A stretch of 64,000 bases of DNA from Paraglaciecola marina. Lineage in GTDB: Bacteria > Pseudomonadota > Gammaproteobacteria > Enterobacterales > Alteromonadaceae. The stretch is taken from assembly GCF_004360155.1 (NCBI RefSeq), contig NZ_ML178722.1, positions 1 through 64,000 of the forward strand, in the 5' to 3' direction. Of this stretch, positions 41,961 through 52,173 are shown piece by piece. Position 1 is the stretch's first letter. The number at the start of each line of letters is the position of its first letter. The position numbers and the translations under genes are program-made. Under the pieces are notes generated by a model. It had not been told where the DNA came from, ran no database searches, and was given only the letters and a program-made list of their open reading frames with translations.

Positions 41961-42782
41961 ATGCCTGAAAAACCAAACCTTATTGCAATGCACATCAATT
42001 ATAAGATTGCTACAAAAGCCATCTTATCTGATATTGATATAAGTGTTCACAAAGGTGAAGTTTTAGGTGTACTAGGGCCAAATGGTGCGGGTAAAACAAG
42101 CTTATTAAAAATACTCTCAGGCCAAGTATTTTGCCAAGGTAACGTATTCTGGAAACAAAAAAACCTTAAAGAATATAGCGAAATGCAGCGTGCGCAGCAA
42201 ATAGCTGTGGTCAATCAAATCAACGACTCTGTATTTTCACTGAACTTACAACAAATTGTACGTATGGGATTACTACCCCACTCTTCTTTGATCAGCAGAG
42301 CGACCCCAGATGACATATTGCGTATTGCACAAGCATTAGAAAAAGTAGGACTGACCGAAAAAACTCAACAAACCTTTAATTCACTATCAGGTGGTGAGCA
42401 GCAGCGGGGCTTAATCGCTCGGGCTTTAGTGCAAAGGGCAGATTTAATAGTATTAGATGAACCGGTAAACCATCTTGATGTGTATTATCAACATCAAGTT
42501 TTACAACTCCTAACTTCATTAGCTCGTAGTCTCAACGTCACCATTATAATGAGCTTACATGATGTCAATTTAGCAGCTCATTATTGCGATAATGTATGTC
42601 TACTAAACCAAGGTAAGCTAATAGCCAAAGGTACGCCAGAGGCCGTATTTACCACAAAGCAATTATCAGAAGTATTTCGATTGCCCTGCGCTGTTACTGA
42701 AGGTGCGAGTAATAAAAGTTTTCATGTGAATTTTTATCCCCCATATCAAACAGATCACCATCTAACAAAAGGTGACTGTTAA
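41961..42782 (+). CDS. btuD: vitamin B12 import ATP-binding protein
   Basis: A 273-residue ABC ATPase of the FecE/BtuD group. Walker A GPNGAGKT (39-46), signature LSGGEQQRGL, Walker B LIVLDEP and the H-loop MSLHDVNLA are all intact. It powers the BtuC channel at the inner membrane. First gene after cobalamin riboswitch 1; only 2 bp separate it from btuC. Confidence 0.92.
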   Translation: MPEKPNLIAMHINYKIATKAILSDIDISVHKGEVLGVLGPNGAGKTSLLKILSGQVFCQGNVFWKQKNLKEYSEMQRAQQIAVVNQINDSVFSLNLQQIVRMGLLPHSSLISRATPDDILRIAQALEKVGLTEKTQQTFNSLSGGEQQRGLIARALVQRADLIVLDEPVNHLDVYYQHQVLQLLTSLARSLNVTIIMSLHDVNLAAHYCDNVCLLNQGKLIAKGTPEAVFTTKQLSEVFRLPCAVTEGASNKSFHVNFYPPYQTDHHLTKGDC

Positions 42783-42784
42783 TT

Positions 42785-43807
42785 ATGAACAAGAAATTCT
42801 GGTTGTTATGTTTCTTTGCCATTATCTCTGTGATTGTAGGGTTATTTTTTGGAGCTGCTGACTTTAGTAACCGAGAGTTATTGTCATGCCTTGTTGATAG
42901 CTGTAGCTCAGAGGTAAACGAGATGATTTTTTGGGAAATTCGGGCGCCGCGGGTATTAGTAGGTTTTTTAGTTGGGGCTGGATTAGCAGTTGCTGGCGCA
43001 ACATTGCAAAATGTTACCCGTAACGGGCTTGCCGATCCTTACCTATTTGGTGTGGTGTCAGGTGCGGGGTTAGGCGCAAGTATTGCTACTTTATTATTTG
43101 ACAGTAACTTCGCCGAAAGCATGGGATTATTAAAGCTATTTCCAGAGATAAGCTTTTCATTAGCTTTGCCTTTTGCTGCATTTTTTGGAGCCTTGTTTTC
43201 GGTAATTTTAGTACAGCTTTTAGTCACTCGAACCTTTGGTAGTAAAACAGAACACATGTTACTAGCAGGTATAGCCGTTTCATTTATGCTAAGTGCTCTT
43301 AGTCATTTTATTTTATTTATGGCAGAGCCATTTGCTGCCAACAAAGTAATCTTTTGGCTAATGGGCAGTCTTGCACGAATTGAAACTTGGTATGCCTGGG
43401 TGATATTACCCGTGCTCATCGTAAGCGTATCTTTATTGTTACTATACGGCCGCCATATGGATGCCTTATTAATTGGTGACGAAAATGCCAAAACCCTAGG
43501 GGTGCATGTGGGCCGGTTACGTTTTTTATCCTTGGCGACCTGCGCGGCATTAACCGCATGTATCGTAGCCTATTGCGGTGGCATCGGATTTGTAGGTTTG
43601 ATGATCCCCCATATTATTCGCCATTGGCTAGGTGTTACAAGTCGCACTCTAATTATTGGTTGTGTATTGTTAGGCGGTGCATTTTTAGTATGGGTTGATG
43701 TAATCGCCCGCATCGCCCTGCCAGACCAAGAAATCCCAATTGGTATAATCACCTCGGCCATCGGCAGTATCTTTTTTCTATTGGCAATGCGCCAAAGAAA
43801 CACTTAA
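42785..43807 (+). CDS. btuC: vitamin B12 ABC transporter permease
   Basis: A 340-residue FecCD-family permease with about ten membrane helices. Family landmarks are FWEIRAPRVLVGFLVGAGLAVAGATLQ, RNGLADPYLFGVVSGAGLGA, LLIGDENAKTLGVHVGRLR and GGIGFVGLMIPHIIRHWLG. It forms the cobalamin channel with BtuD. Assignment to B12 rather than siderophores rests on the riboswitch and the cob genes. Confidence 0.92.
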   Translation: MNKKFWLLCFFAIISVIVGLFFGAADFSNRELLSCLVDSCSSEVNEMIFWEIRAPRVLVGFLVGAGLAVAGATLQNVTRNGLADPYLFGVVSGAGLGASIATLLFDSNFAESMGLLKLFPEISFSLALPFAAFFGALFSVILVQLLVTRTFGSKTEHMLLAGIAVSFMLSALSHFILFMAEPFAANKVIFWLMGSLARIETWYAWVILPVLIVSVSLLLLYGRHMDALLIGDENAKTLGVHVGRLRFLSLATCAALTACIVAYCGGIGFVGLMIPHIIRHWLGVTSRTLIIGCVLLGGAFLVWVDVIARIALPDQEIPIGIITSAIGSIFFLLAMRQRNT

Positions 43808-43941
43808 TCACTAACTATAAGCCCATTAATTATGAATCAAGCAACAGCAGCTTTTTTTTGTACCGACAACAATATTACTCCTAATCTAAATAACGCTAGG
43901 CTTCTAAATATTCGCTGTTGTAGAGAAAATAAAAAGGACTA

Positions 43942-44595
43942 GTGATGACCAAACAAAACAAGTCAGAGCAGCCAACACAGGTATATTTATTGCGCCACGG
44001 TGAAGTAGATGGACCTGAAGCATTAAACGGTAGAACAGACGTTCAGCTGAGTGCCAATGGCCGTCAGCAAATGCATCAACAATGTAGGAACTTACTATAT
44101 CTTGACAACATCATTAGCTCACCATTAAGGCGCTGCAGTGATTTTGCCGAAGAAATAGCACGGATCCATGAGTTAGATGTTCAATTCAATCCAGATTTTC
44201 AAGAATGTGACTTTGGCGAGTGGGATGGGATTCGATTTGACGACCAATCACAACACTGGCCACTAATGACGTCGTTTTGGCAAAGCTCAGAACAACACTC
44301 ACCACCTAAAGGTGAATCCCTTGAGGGGTTTCATACTAGAGTGATAACTGCTTGGGAATCTTTGTTAGAAAGTTATCAAAACCAACGTAATTTACTGGTT
44401 TGCCATGGGGGCGTAATCAGGCAAGTTTTAGGACATGTATTACCTGTAGATTGGCAAGATGGACAGTGGTACAGCCAATTAGAAATTGGGTATGGCAGTT
44501 TGACCAGAATTACTATTCCAACCTACGCTGGTGCTCTGCCGCGAGTTGACTTTATAGGTATGCCTGCTGACCTAGGACATGAAAACTTTGCCTAA
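43942..44595 (+). CDS. cobC: alpha-ribazole-5'-phosphate phosphatase-type histidine phosphatase
   Basis: A 217-residue histidine phosphatase with the RHG motif LLRHGEVDG, a second Arg in [13 protein letters not shown], an acidic ECDFGEWDG and a catalytic His in [10 protein letters not shown]. CobC removes phosphate in the lower-ligand (nucleotide loop) branch of cobalamin assembly. It overlaps cobQ by 17 bp and lies in the riboswitch-1 operon. Confidence 0.88.
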   Translation: MMTKQNKSEQPTQVYLLRHGEVDGPEALNGRTDVQLSANGRQQMHQQCRNLLYLDNIISSPLRRCSDFAEEIARIHELDVQFNPDFQECDFGEWDGIRFDDQSQHWPLMTSFWQSSEQHSPPKGESLEGFHTRVITAWESLLESYQNQRNLLVCHGGVIRQVLGHVLPVDWQDGQWYSQLEIGYGSLTRITIPTYAGALPRVDFIGMPADLGHENFA

Positions 44596-46120
44596 ACCCA
44601 ACGCTTTACCTGCCAACTTAGGTGGGTCAGCCACTTTGATGATCCAAGGCACCACCACAGATGCGGGTAAAAGTTTATTGGTTGCTGGATTTTGCCGCTG
44701 TTTAAAGCGGTTGGGTTATAAGGTAGCCCCATTTAAGCCACAAAATATGGCACTTAATAGTGCAGTGACACCAGATGGCGGCGAGATAGGTCGTGCCCAA
44801 GCCCTGCAAGCTCAAGCCGCTGGCGTCATACCCAATGTAGACATGAACCCAATTCTACTTAAGCCCAGTAGTGATACTGGTGCCCAGGTCATTATTCACG
44901 GTAAAGCAATAAGTAACATGCAGGCTAAGGCTTATCACGATTATAAAAAAGTGGCGATGCAGGCTGTACTTGAGTCCCACCAGCGGTTAACTGATCAATA
45001 TCAAGTGGTCATGGTCGAAGGCGCCGGTAGCCCTGCCGAAATCAACCTAAGAGAAGGTGATGTCGCCAATATGGGCTTTGCTGAAGCGGCAGATTGCCCA
45101 GTAATTATCGTTGCTGATATAGACAAAGGCGGCGTATTTGCACACCTAGTGGGTACCTTAGAGTTATTATCTGCTAGTGAGCAAAATCGTGTGGTGGGCT
45201 TTGTAATCAATAAATTCCGAGGTGATATCGCACTTTTACAAAGTGGCTTAGATTGGTTAGAAGAGCGAACCAATAAACCAGTATTAGGCGTGTTACCTTA
45301 TTTGATGGACCTACAATTAGCTGAAGAAGACGCCATACAAGCTAATCAGCATATCGACAAAAACAATGTACGTTTACGGATTGCAGTGCCTGTGTTTTCT
45401 CGTATTAGTAATCACACCGATTTTGATATGCTAAGAGCCCACCCTCAGCTTGAACTAACCTTTGTGCCCCAAGGAAAAAGCATACCAGGGTGTGATCTGA
45501 TTATCTTACCGGGCAGTAAACACGTCAGAGACGACTTAGCATTGCTTAAGCAACATCGATGGGATCACGATATTGCCAAGCATCTTCGCTATGGAGGTAA
45601 GGTTTTGGGAATTTGCGGCGGCTATCAAATGCTTGGTAACACCATACACGACCCACTAGGCATAGAAGGTAAAGCTGGAATTTCAGAGGGGTTAGGTTAC
45701 TTAAATATTTATACCGAGCTACAAGCTGAAAAACAATTAACACATAGCACAGGCTATTTACTACTAGATAACTCACAGCAAGGCGTGGTTATTGAAGGCT
45801 ACCAAATTCATGTGGGTGCAAGCATTAGAGTGCCAGATACCAAAGCATTTTGTACCTTAAATAACGGTAAATTGGATGGCTGTATTAGTGCCGATAACCA
45901 AGTGGCTGGCAGTTACTTACATGGGTTGTTCGATTCACCCGAAGCCTTACAACACATACTGAGTTGGGCTGGCGCCGATACAGATAAAGCACAGACATAC
46001 GCACAGCAACAAGAACATGAATTAGACCGCTTAGCCGATGCCTGCGAAGCCCATTTAGATTGGTCTAAAATTACAAATTTCATCACATCACAAATGAGCA
46101 AGAATAATAGATATGAGTAA
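44579..46120 (+). CDS. cobQ: cobyric acid synthase
   Basis: A 513-residue glutamine-dependent amidotransferase (CobQ/CbiP). The N-terminal ATPase domain has [13 protein letters not shown] and [19 protein letters not shown]; the C-terminal class I glutaminase-like domain has the active Cys in [11 protein letters not shown] and the late GSYLHGLFD. It amidates adenosylcobyrinic acid a,c-diamide at four positions. No earlier corrin-ring genes are in this window, so either they lie elsewhere or the enzyme serves salvage of partly made corrinoids. Confidence 0.93.
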   Translation: MKTLPKPNALPANLGGSATLMIQGTTTDAGKSLLVAGFCRCLKRLGYKVAPFKPQNMALNSAVTPDGGEIGRAQALQAQAAGVIPNVDMNPILLKPSSDTGAQVIIHGKAISNMQAKAYHDYKKVAMQAVLESHQRLTDQYQVVMVEGAGSPAEINLREGDVANMGFAEAADCPVIIVADIDKGGVFAHLVGTLELLSASEQNRVVGFVINKFRGDIALLQSGLDWLEERTNKPVLGVLPYLMDLQLAEEDAIQANQHIDKNNVRLRIAVPVFSRISNHTDFDMLRAHPQLELTFVPQGKSIPGCDLIILPGSKHVRDDLALLKQHRWDHDIAKHLRYGGKVLGICGGYQMLGNTIHDPLGIEGKAGISEGLGYLNIYTELQAEKQLTHSTGYLLLDNSQQGVVIEGYQIHVGASIRVPDTKAFCTLNNGKLDGCISADNQVAGSYLHGLFDSPEALQHILSWAGADTDKAQTYAQQQEHELDRLADACEAHLDWSKITNFITSQMSKNNRYE

Positions 46121-46715
46121 CGAACAAGACAAAGCACTTCATAAAAAGCGCATGCAAAATCAAAAAGAAAAGGTAGACCAGCGAATTGCTGCCGCCCAAG
46201 AAGACAAAGGTTTACTGCTAGTAATAACAGGCAATGGTAAAGGTAAATCAACATCGGGGTTTGGCACCATTACCCGCGCTGTAGGCCATGGCTTAAATGC
46301 CAAGGTAGTACAATATGTTAAAGGTGGCTGGGAATGTGGTGAACGTAACCTATTAGAAAAAAACGGCGTTGAGTTTCACGTAATGGGCACCGGGTTTACC
46401 TGGGAAACTCAAGATAAAGAAAGCGATATCAAAGCTGCACAAGCTGCCTGGTCATACAGTAAAACCTTACTTCAAGATCCAAGCGTTGATGTTATTTTGT
46501 TAGATGAAATCACTTATATGGTGACTTACAAATACATAGATCTAGATGAAGTACTTGCTGCGTTAAACGCAAGGCCGAAGGCACAACATGTGGTGGTCAC
46601 CGGCCGAGCTTGTCACCGTTCCATTATCGAATTAGCTGATACTGTTAGTGAAGTTCGCCCAGTTAAACATGCCTTTGATAATGGCATAAAGGCACAAAGA
46701 GGAATTGATTGGTGA
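46113..46715 (+). CDS. cobO: corrinoid adenosyltransferase
   Basis: A 200-residue CobA/CobO/BtuR-type ATP:corrinoid adenosyltransferase. It has the P-loop [12 protein letters not shown] near residues 36-47, [14 protein letters not shown], and [18 protein letters not shown]. It attaches the adenosyl group to cobalt(I) corrinoids. It overlaps cobQ by 8 bp and btuF by 4 bp. Confidence 0.93.
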   Translation: MSNEQDKALHKKRMQNQKEKVDQRIAAAQEDKGLLLVITGNGKGKSTSGFGTITRAVGHGLNAKVVQYVKGGWECGERNLLEKNGVEFHVMGTGFTWETQDKESDIKAAQAAWSYSKTLLQDPSVDVILLDEITYMVTYKYIDLDEVLAALNARPKAQHVVVTGRACHRSIIELADTVSEVRPVKHAFDNGIKAQRGIDW

Positions 46716-47602
46716 GCACATTTCGAGGGTTAATCGCACTTTGTGCTTTCATACTAAGCTTACCAGCTTTTGCTGACAATCAGCATGCTAGCGATAACGC
46801 TAAGGCCTTAACCCAAGAGCAAAAACAACAAAGGCGCATAATCGCCTTAGCACCACACTTAGTTGAATCACTTTACGCCATAGGCGCAGGTGAGCAAATC
46901 ATTGGTACCTCGGCCCATGCTGATTACCCAGCAGCAGCCAAGGATATACTGCGTGTTGGTAACTATGCGCGACTACAAATCGAAAAAATTTTACAGCTTA
47001 ACCCCGATGTAATTATCGCCTGGAAAACCGGTAATCCTGCAGATGACCTAGAGCGCTTAGAGAAATACCAGCTTAGGGTGGTGTATTCAGCCCCCACTCA
47101 GATTGAAGATGTGGCAGCCGAAATCCTAATGTTAGGCGAACTCACTGGTCGAGAGGCCGCAGCGAAGACGTTAGCAACTAAATATTTAGCCCACTTAAAG
47201 CAGCTTAAACAAACCTATAGCATTAAATCACCAGTCAAAGTATTTTATGAAATGTGGGCGCGACCGCTGCGCACAGTAGCGAAAAATGCCCTGTTACAGC
47301 AGCAAGTTGAGTTATGTGGTGGCAATAACCCATTTGCAAACGCAGTAGACGACTATCCCATTGTTGGCCTAGAACAAGTACTCACCAGCTTACCCCAAGT
47401 GGTGATACAACCTGCTCCTTATAGTGCTGACAACCGCGACAGCTTAAATTGGCAGCAATGGCCACATATTCCAGCAGCTAAGAACAATTTTGTATTTCAC
47501 CCCAATCCAGACAAAACCCACAGACTCACAACCCGAATGTTAGATGAAGTGAAAATCATGTGTGAACAAATAGACACCGCACGAAAGTTTTACCAAGACT
47601 AA
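46712..47602 (+). CDS. btuF: vitamin B12-binding periplasmic protein
   Basis: About 296 residues from GTG 46712, which overlaps the cobO stop (GTGA); a TTG one codon earlier is less likely. Signal peptide [20 protein letters not shown]. Class III binding-protein features are IIALAPHLVESLYAIGAGEQIIG, ADYPAAAKDILRVGNY and ILQLNPDVIIAWKTG. It delivers cobalamin to BtuCD. Last gene of the riboswitch-1 operon. Confidence 0.92.
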   Translation: MSTFRGLIALCAFILSLPAFADNQHASDNAKALTQEQKQQRRIIALAPHLVESLYAIGAGEQIIGTSAHADYPAAAKDILRVGNYARLQIEKILQLNPDVIIAWKTGNPADDLERLEKYQLRVVYSAPTQIEDVAAEILMLGELTGREAAAKTLATKYLAHLKQLKQTYSIKSPVKVFYEMWARPLRTVAKNALLQQQVELCGGNNPFANAVDDYPIVGLEQVLTSLPQVVIQPAPYSADNRDSLNWQQWPHIPAAKNNFVFHPNPDKTHRLTTRMLDEVKIMCEQIDTARKFYQD

Positions 47603-47760
47603 GAAAATAGAAAAGCGTTATTGATGAATGAACTGACTGCAAAGAAACAATTAGATTTGAACTAAATGCTAACGCCTTTATGTCAATTTATTTTACAAGC
47701 CCTTAGAATAAAAACCCAAAAAAAGCCATAACCAATTGAAATAAAACAAATAAACAACCT

Positions 47761-47776
47761 TGGCTCGAAAATCGCT
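47761..47776 (+). promoter_or_regulatory. sigma-54 promoter of second PEP-CTERM gene
   Basis: TGGCTCGAAAATCGCT has the -24 GG and -12 GC exactly 10 bp apart and differs from TGGCACG-N4-TTGCW at two positions. It is 57 bp before the gene. Confidence 0.8.
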
Positions 47777-47832
47777 TTATATGGAGTGTAATAATAATTT
47801 AGTACCAACTAATTTAAACCTAGGAATTCAAT

Positions 47833-48429
47833 ATGAACGTAAGAATGTTAAAAATGGCAGGTGCAGGTATAGCGTTATCAATTAGTAGTTTTGCCAATGC
47901 AGTACTCGTTTTACAAGTTGACCTTAGTGTTGAAAACTCTATTACCATTAGTGCTACATCAGGTACCTCACTTGCAACTGTCAGTGGCAGTGACTTTACA
48001 GGATTTTTACTAACTGATTTTTTTGACTCGTCGTTTGAAGTATTAGGTGGTACATATTTAACATCCGGCAATCTTAGCAGTGCAAACAATACAAGTAATG
48101 GCATCCCCTTGATTTATAGCCACCTTGCTGATACCGGCTTAAATATTTGGACATTTACTGATGACCCTTCAATGACATTTACCGCAGGAGAACTCGCCTT
48201 TAGTGGGCAAGGAAACTGGGCTGTTACGTCAGCTATGTATGTTAGTGCCCTTAACGGTGCACAAAGCGGAAACGTTTACGCCCCAGCAGACAGCATTGAC
48301 GATATAGGAGGTGCTGGATTGATTGGTACTTGGGCAGTAGTTGGAGCAGAGGAAGTACCCGCACCTTCTACCCCCGCTATTTTAGGCTTAGCTTTGATGG
48401 GCCTAGCATTGCGTAGACTTAAAAAATAA
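47833..48429 (+). CDS. PEP-CTERM sorting-domain protein
   Basis: A 198-residue exported protein with a signal peptide (about 1-23, ISSFANA), a central Ser/Thr-rich, beta-like domain without recognised family, and the C-terminal signal VPAPSTPAILGLALMGLAL followed by RRLKK. It interrupts the two B12 transcription units but has its own sigma-54 promoter and a strong terminator, so it is an independent unit. Ribosome binding site TAGGAATT. Confidence 0.88.
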   Translation: MNVRMLKMAGAGIALSISSFANAVLVLQVDLSVENSITISATSGTSLATVSGSDFTGFLLTDFFDSSFEVLGGTYLTSGNLSSANNTSNGIPLIYSHLADTGLNIWTFTDDPSMTFTAGELAFSGQGNWAVTSAMYVSALNGAQSGNVYAPADSIDDIGGAGLIGTWAVVGAEEVPAPSTPAILGLALMGLALRRLKK

Positions 48430-48484
48430 GAACCAGTTTAGTCATCTCATTGGCTTGGCTTGGCTAGTTTAAAAAAGCTTATTA

Positions 48485-48513
48485 AACACCTGTCATTCGA
48501 CAGGTGTTTTTTT
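48485..48513 (+). terminator. intrinsic terminator
   Basis: AACACCTGTC, ATTC, GACAGGTGTT, then a T-run; after the second PEP-CTERM gene. Confidence 0.93.
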
Positions 48514-48581
48514 ATATATCAATGGTGTAAACCCCGTTGACAATATCCTTAACTAAACGTATCTTGCACGCCACTATTCTA

Positions 48582-48750
48582 GGTGCCTATCGCTTATTTA
48601 CTTATTGACAAATAAACTGGATAGGGTAAACGGGAAGTGTGGTGAAATTCCACTGCTGCCCCCGCAACGGTAATATGCAAATTCGCATTAAAGCCCGACA
48701 CCGGCCTAAGTAAATAGCTATTTTTACGTATGGAGCGGCGGGCTTCATTA
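48582..48750 (+). ncRNA. cobalamin riboswitch 2
   Basis: Core ACGGGAAGTGTGGTGAAATTCC, TGCTGCCCCCGCAACGGTAA and the B12 box AAGCCCGACACCGGCC (about 48691-48706). GCTTATTTACTT (about 48592) can pair with AAGTAAATAGC (about 48708) as the closing stem. GCGGCGGGC downstream can pair with GCCC of the box region as the expression platform. It precedes btuB. Confidence 0.93.
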
Positions 48751-48875
48751 GAATGCACATATTCTTAGGTGACCTTGTTTGATTACCTAAACATGGCGTT
48801 TGTTATACATCACAAACCACGCAATTCTTTACCCACCCCTCTCAATCGTTTTTTAAAGATAAGATTGAGGATTTT

Positions 48876-50756
48876 ATGAAACTTACATCACTCGCGTTAT
48901 CGGTCAGCGCAGCCCTAATTGCCAGCCCATTATTTGCACAAGAAAATATACAGCAGAATAACGAAGAACAAGACATAGAAAAAATGGTTGTGGTGTCTAG
49001 TCGTATTGCTATGCCACTTAGAGAAATTGCCACGTCTGTATCTGTCGTCACCAAAGAAGACATTGAACTACGTGGCTACAGCAACCTTGCCGATGTGTTA
49101 AAAGTGCAAGCGTCAATAGGCGTCACCAACACAGGGGGCGAAGGTACAACGTCAGCATTACGTATTCGAGGTGAAGAAGGTTACCGCACCCTAGTTCGCG
49201 TTGATGGTGTAGATATATCTGACCCAACAGGTACCCAAGTTGGCCCACAACTCGCCCACCTACAAAGTAGCAATATTCAGCGGGTAGAGATTTTAAGAGG
49301 CTCTCAAGGATTAGCCTACGGTGCTGATGCAGGCGGAGTCATTAATATCCTAAGTGGCGCAGGCAGTGAAGACTTGTCCGGTAATGTTAGTGGAGAACTA
49401 GGTCGTTATGGTACTACCAATTTAGCAGCAGATGTTGGAGGCACTATTGAAAGCCTAGATTATTACCTCTCGGCTTCTAACTACCAAACTGATGGGTTCA
49501 ACTCACGAATCGATGATACCACCCTTGATCAAGATGGTTATGAAAACACAACGATACATTCATGGCTTGGGTGGCAGGTAAATGAAGAGTTAAAGTTTGG
49601 CGTAGTTCTGCGAAACACCTCTGGAGATGGCGAGTATGACAACTGCTTTTCTGCTTTAGGTACTAACGACTGTGAAAATGAATTTACCCAAAGTAACCTA
49701 AGAGTAACGGCTAATTATGAAACAGATAACAGTGGCCACGAATTCGCTTATGCAAAGACCATAGTGGAGCGTGAGAATTTTACCGACGGTATTTCAGCTT
49801 TCTTTACTAAGGGTAATGTGGAGCGCTTTGAATACCTAGGCAACACAGTCTTTAACGAAGATCACGGTGTAGTTTACGGCCTAGACTGGGAAAAAGAAGT
49901 CATTAGTTCTTCTGACCTTAGTCGCATTAGCAAAGGTTACTACCTAGAATACCAAGGTCAGTTCATTGAAAACCTCTATGTTACAGCAGGTGTTCGCCAC
50001 GACGACAACGAAGACTTTGGCGAGCACACTAGTATGAGATTAAGCGGTGCCTATATCTGGGCTGTTGGTAATGACGAACTTAAACTCCGCAGCGCTTATG
50101 GTACTGGATTTCGTGCACCAAGCCTTTCTGAAATTGATTATAACAACAGTGCCTGGGCTTATGCCCCCGCTACTGACAGTGACCTAAAAGAAGAGAATAC
50201 CAAAGGCTACGAGGTAGCTATTGAATACAACTTACACAATGGCTCACACTTTGAAGCCGTTTATTTTGACCAAAAAATCACTGACAGTATTGAGTTTGAT
50301 TTAGCTAGTTTCTCTGGATACATACAAGAAATAGGCGAGGTGTACTCTCAAGGTGTCGAGTTAATTGCGAGCTTAGCGTTAAGTGAATCGTTACACCTAA
50401 ACACTAACTACACCTATAACGACACAGAAGACACCACTGGTGAACAACGTATTCGTCGTCCAAAACACTTAGTTAATGTTGGCCTTGATTACCAAATTGA
50501 AAAATTAACGGTATCTGCCAATGTACGTTTGGTGAAAGACTTTACTGACTCTGTTTACGATAGTGCAATATTTCAATCAGTTAGAGTGCCAATGGATGAT
50601 TATCAAATAGTTGATTTAAGCGCCCGCTATTCAGTGACCCCCAAGCTCACTGTTTTTGCAAGGGTTGAAAACCTGTTTGGCGAAGACTATAAAGACTTAG
50701 CCGAATATAACACCAAAGGGCAAGCACCTTATGTTGGCGTACAATATCAATTTTAA
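48876..50756 (+). CDS. btuB: vitamin B12 TonB-dependent outer membrane receptor
   Basis: A 626-residue BtuB. It has a signal peptide (1-22, ending in LFAQ), a TonB box-like EKMVVVSSR, and a plug with LADVLKVQASIGVTNTGG, LRIRGEEGYRTLVRVDGVDISD and VEILRGSQGLAYGADAGG. The barrel ends in YVGVQYQF. It brings cobalamin across the outer membrane for BtuF-BtuCD. Controlled by riboswitch 2 and followed by a dedicated TonB gene. Confidence 0.93.
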   Translation: MKLTSLALSVSAALIASPLFAQENIQQNNEEQDIEKMVVVSSRIAMPLREIATSVSVVTKEDIELRGYSNLADVLKVQASIGVTNTGGEGTTSALRIRGEEGYRTLVRVDGVDISDPTGTQVGPQLAHLQSSNIQRVEILRGSQGLAYGADAGGVINILSGAGSEDLSGNVSGELGRYGTTNLAADVGGTIESLDYYLSASNYQTDGFNSRIDDTTLDQDGYENTTIHSWLGWQVNEELKFGVVLRNTSGDGEYDNCFSALGTNDCENEFTQSNLRVTANYETDNSGHEFAYAKTIVERENFTDGISAFFTKGNVERFEYLGNTVFNEDHGVVYGLDWEKEVISSSDLSRISKGYYLEYQGQFIENLYVTAGVRHDDNEDFGEHTSMRLSGAYIWAVGNDELKLRSAYGTGFRAPSLSEIDYNNSAWAYAPATDSDLKEENTKGYEVAIEYNLHNGSHFEAVYFDQKITDSIEFDLASFSGYIQEIGEVYSQGVELIASLALSESLHLNTNYTYNDTEDTTGEQRIRRPKHLVNVGLDYQIEKLTVSANVRLVKDFTDSVYDSAIFQSVRVPMDDYQIVDLSARYSVTPKLTVFARVENLFGEDYKDLAEYNTKGQAPYVGVQYQF

Positions 50757-50766
50757 ATAAACCTGC

Positions 50767-50804
50767 ACAAGGCTTATAGAGAAACGATTTTTTATAAGCC
50801 TTGT
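50767..50804 (+). terminator. hairpin between btuB and tonB
   Basis: ACAAGGCTTATA and TATAAGCCTTGT pair over 12 bp with a 14-nt loop. It is followed by C then As rather than Ts, so it may be a partial terminator or processing site. Confidence 0.5.
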
Positions 50805-50878
50805 CAAAAAACTTTAAACTATTTAACCCCTTTTCCGTTGCTGTTGCGTTACTCCTATGAAACCAACGGAGAAACACA

Positions 50879-51526
50879 ATGCAAACACTTTTAACACCGC
50901 AACTTTCAGCTCCCAGTATTAATATTCAAAAACTCATTGGCGCTATTACTATTGCTGCAGCTATCACCTTTAGCACCTTTGTACTCATGGATATGCTGAT
51001 ATCCAATGACGAAATAACCCGCGCCACCGCTACCCAGAGCACACCTATTAACTTAAACTATAACTTTGATGAAGAACCTTTACTCATCAAACCGAAAGTG
51101 CTACCCAAACCCAAAGTTAAACCCAAACCAGAGCCCATCCCTAGAGTAATAGAGTCAACACCACAACAAAATCTTAACCCAAGTTTGTATGTCAGTACTT
51201 TTGAAGGCCCCACTATCAACACAGGTATATCACCTAACTTAGGCATGGATGACGGTGTGGCTAGGCCTATTGTCAGAGTTGAACCTAAATACCCAGCAAC
51301 GGCTGCCCGGGATGGTAAAGAAGGTTGGGTAAAACTCAGCTTTTCCATTAATACTCAAGGAGCAGTAAATAACATTAAAGTAGTTGATGCCGAACCCAAA
51401 AGAGTATTCGAGCAAGCTGCAAGACGGGCGTTGGCAAAGTGGAAATACAAGCCCAACATAGTACAAGGCACCCCACAACCACAAGATGGTATGGTAGTTA
51501 TGTTAGACTTTAAATTAGGTAGTTAA
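50879..51526 (+). CDS. tonB: TonB energy-transducing protein
   Basis: A 215-residue TonB-type protein. One N-terminal membrane helix (about 20-42) is followed by a Pro/Lys-rich periplasmic spacer (KPKVLPKPKVKPKPEP) and a C-terminal TonB domain (VEPKYPATAARDGKEGWVKL; RALAKWKYKP). It links inner membrane energy to receptors. Its place after btuB suggests service to B12 uptake. The Ile-Asn-Leu-Asn-Tyr motif and length fit the short TonB proteins of marine bacteria. No exbB or exbD is adjacent. Confidence 0.9.
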   Translation: MQTLLTPQLSAPSINIQKLIGAITIAAAITFSTFVLMDMLISNDEITRATATQSTPINLNYNFDEEPLLIKPKVLPKPKVKPKPEPIPRVIESTPQQNLNPSLYVSTFEGPTINTGISPNLGMDDGVARPIVRVEPKYPATAARDGKEGWVKLSFSINTQGAVNNIKVVDAEPKRVFEQAARRALAKWKYKPNIVQGTPQPQDGMVVMLDFKLGS

Positions 51527-51594
51527 ATAGCCCTATCTAATATTGGCCGCCGCTTTGTATGGTGCGGCCATTTACAATACATTAAGGAGCGTCT

Positions 51595-52173
51595 ATGAGC
51601 TTTGCGTTAACCTTAAAATCTTTGATAGTTGATAGGCATAGTAACGAGAGCGTTATGCTCCGTTATGCCGAGTCTGGCAACAAAGCCTTGTTAACTAAGC
51701 TGTATACAGCCTGTGGCGACGACTTGTACCATTTTGTACTAACACTCTCTGAACCTATTTTAGCCCAAGATATATGTCAAAAAACCTGGCTGAAGGTTAT
51801 GGAAAAAAAACACCTTTTTCGAGATTCAGGGCAATTTAAAGCTTGGTTATTTACCTTAGCTCGTAACCTGCTGATTGATGAATTGAGACAAGGTAAACCC
51901 ATGACTGGAGATATTAATTCAATACATGATAACTCGAAGGCCTTAGATACAAAGCACGAGCAATCAGATATACACGGTGTTTTTGAGCAGACACTATTGT
52001 CACTGTCTTTTGAACAGCGAGAAGCCTTCTGTTTGCAACAAGAAGGATTTAGCTTACAAGACATCGCGAATATTACCCATTGCGGAATTGAAACGGTCAA
52101 AAGCAGACTTAGATACGCCAAACAGCACCTTAGCAAACAACTTGAAAAATATGCAGAGACAGACCATGACTAA
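51595..52173 (+). CDS. ECF-type RNA polymerase sigma factor
   Basis: A 192-residue sigma-70 family protein. Region 2 is seen in LAQDICQKTWLKVMEKKHLF and FKAWLFTLARNLLIDELRQ, and region 4 in QREAFCLQQEGFSLQDIANI plus IETVKSRLRYAKQHL. Region 3 is absent, as in ECF factors. It lies after tonB and overlaps the next gene by 8 bp, the usual arrangement of a sigma and its regulator. Target genes unknown. Confidence 0.9.
   Translation: MSFALTLKSLIVDRHSNESVMLRYAESGNKALLTKLYTACGDDLYHFVLTLSEPILAQDICQKTWLKVMEKKHLFRDSGQFKAWLFTLARNLLIDELRQGKPMTGDINSIHDNSKALDTKHEQSDIHGVFEQTLLSLSFEQREAFCLQQEGFSLQDIANITHCGIETVKSRLRYAKQHLSKQLEKYAETDHD

Noticed and set aside
51977-52165. Upstream extension of the sigma-partner protein
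   Set aside because: It lies out of frame within the sigma factor gene, and ATG 52166 gives the usual coupled overlap.
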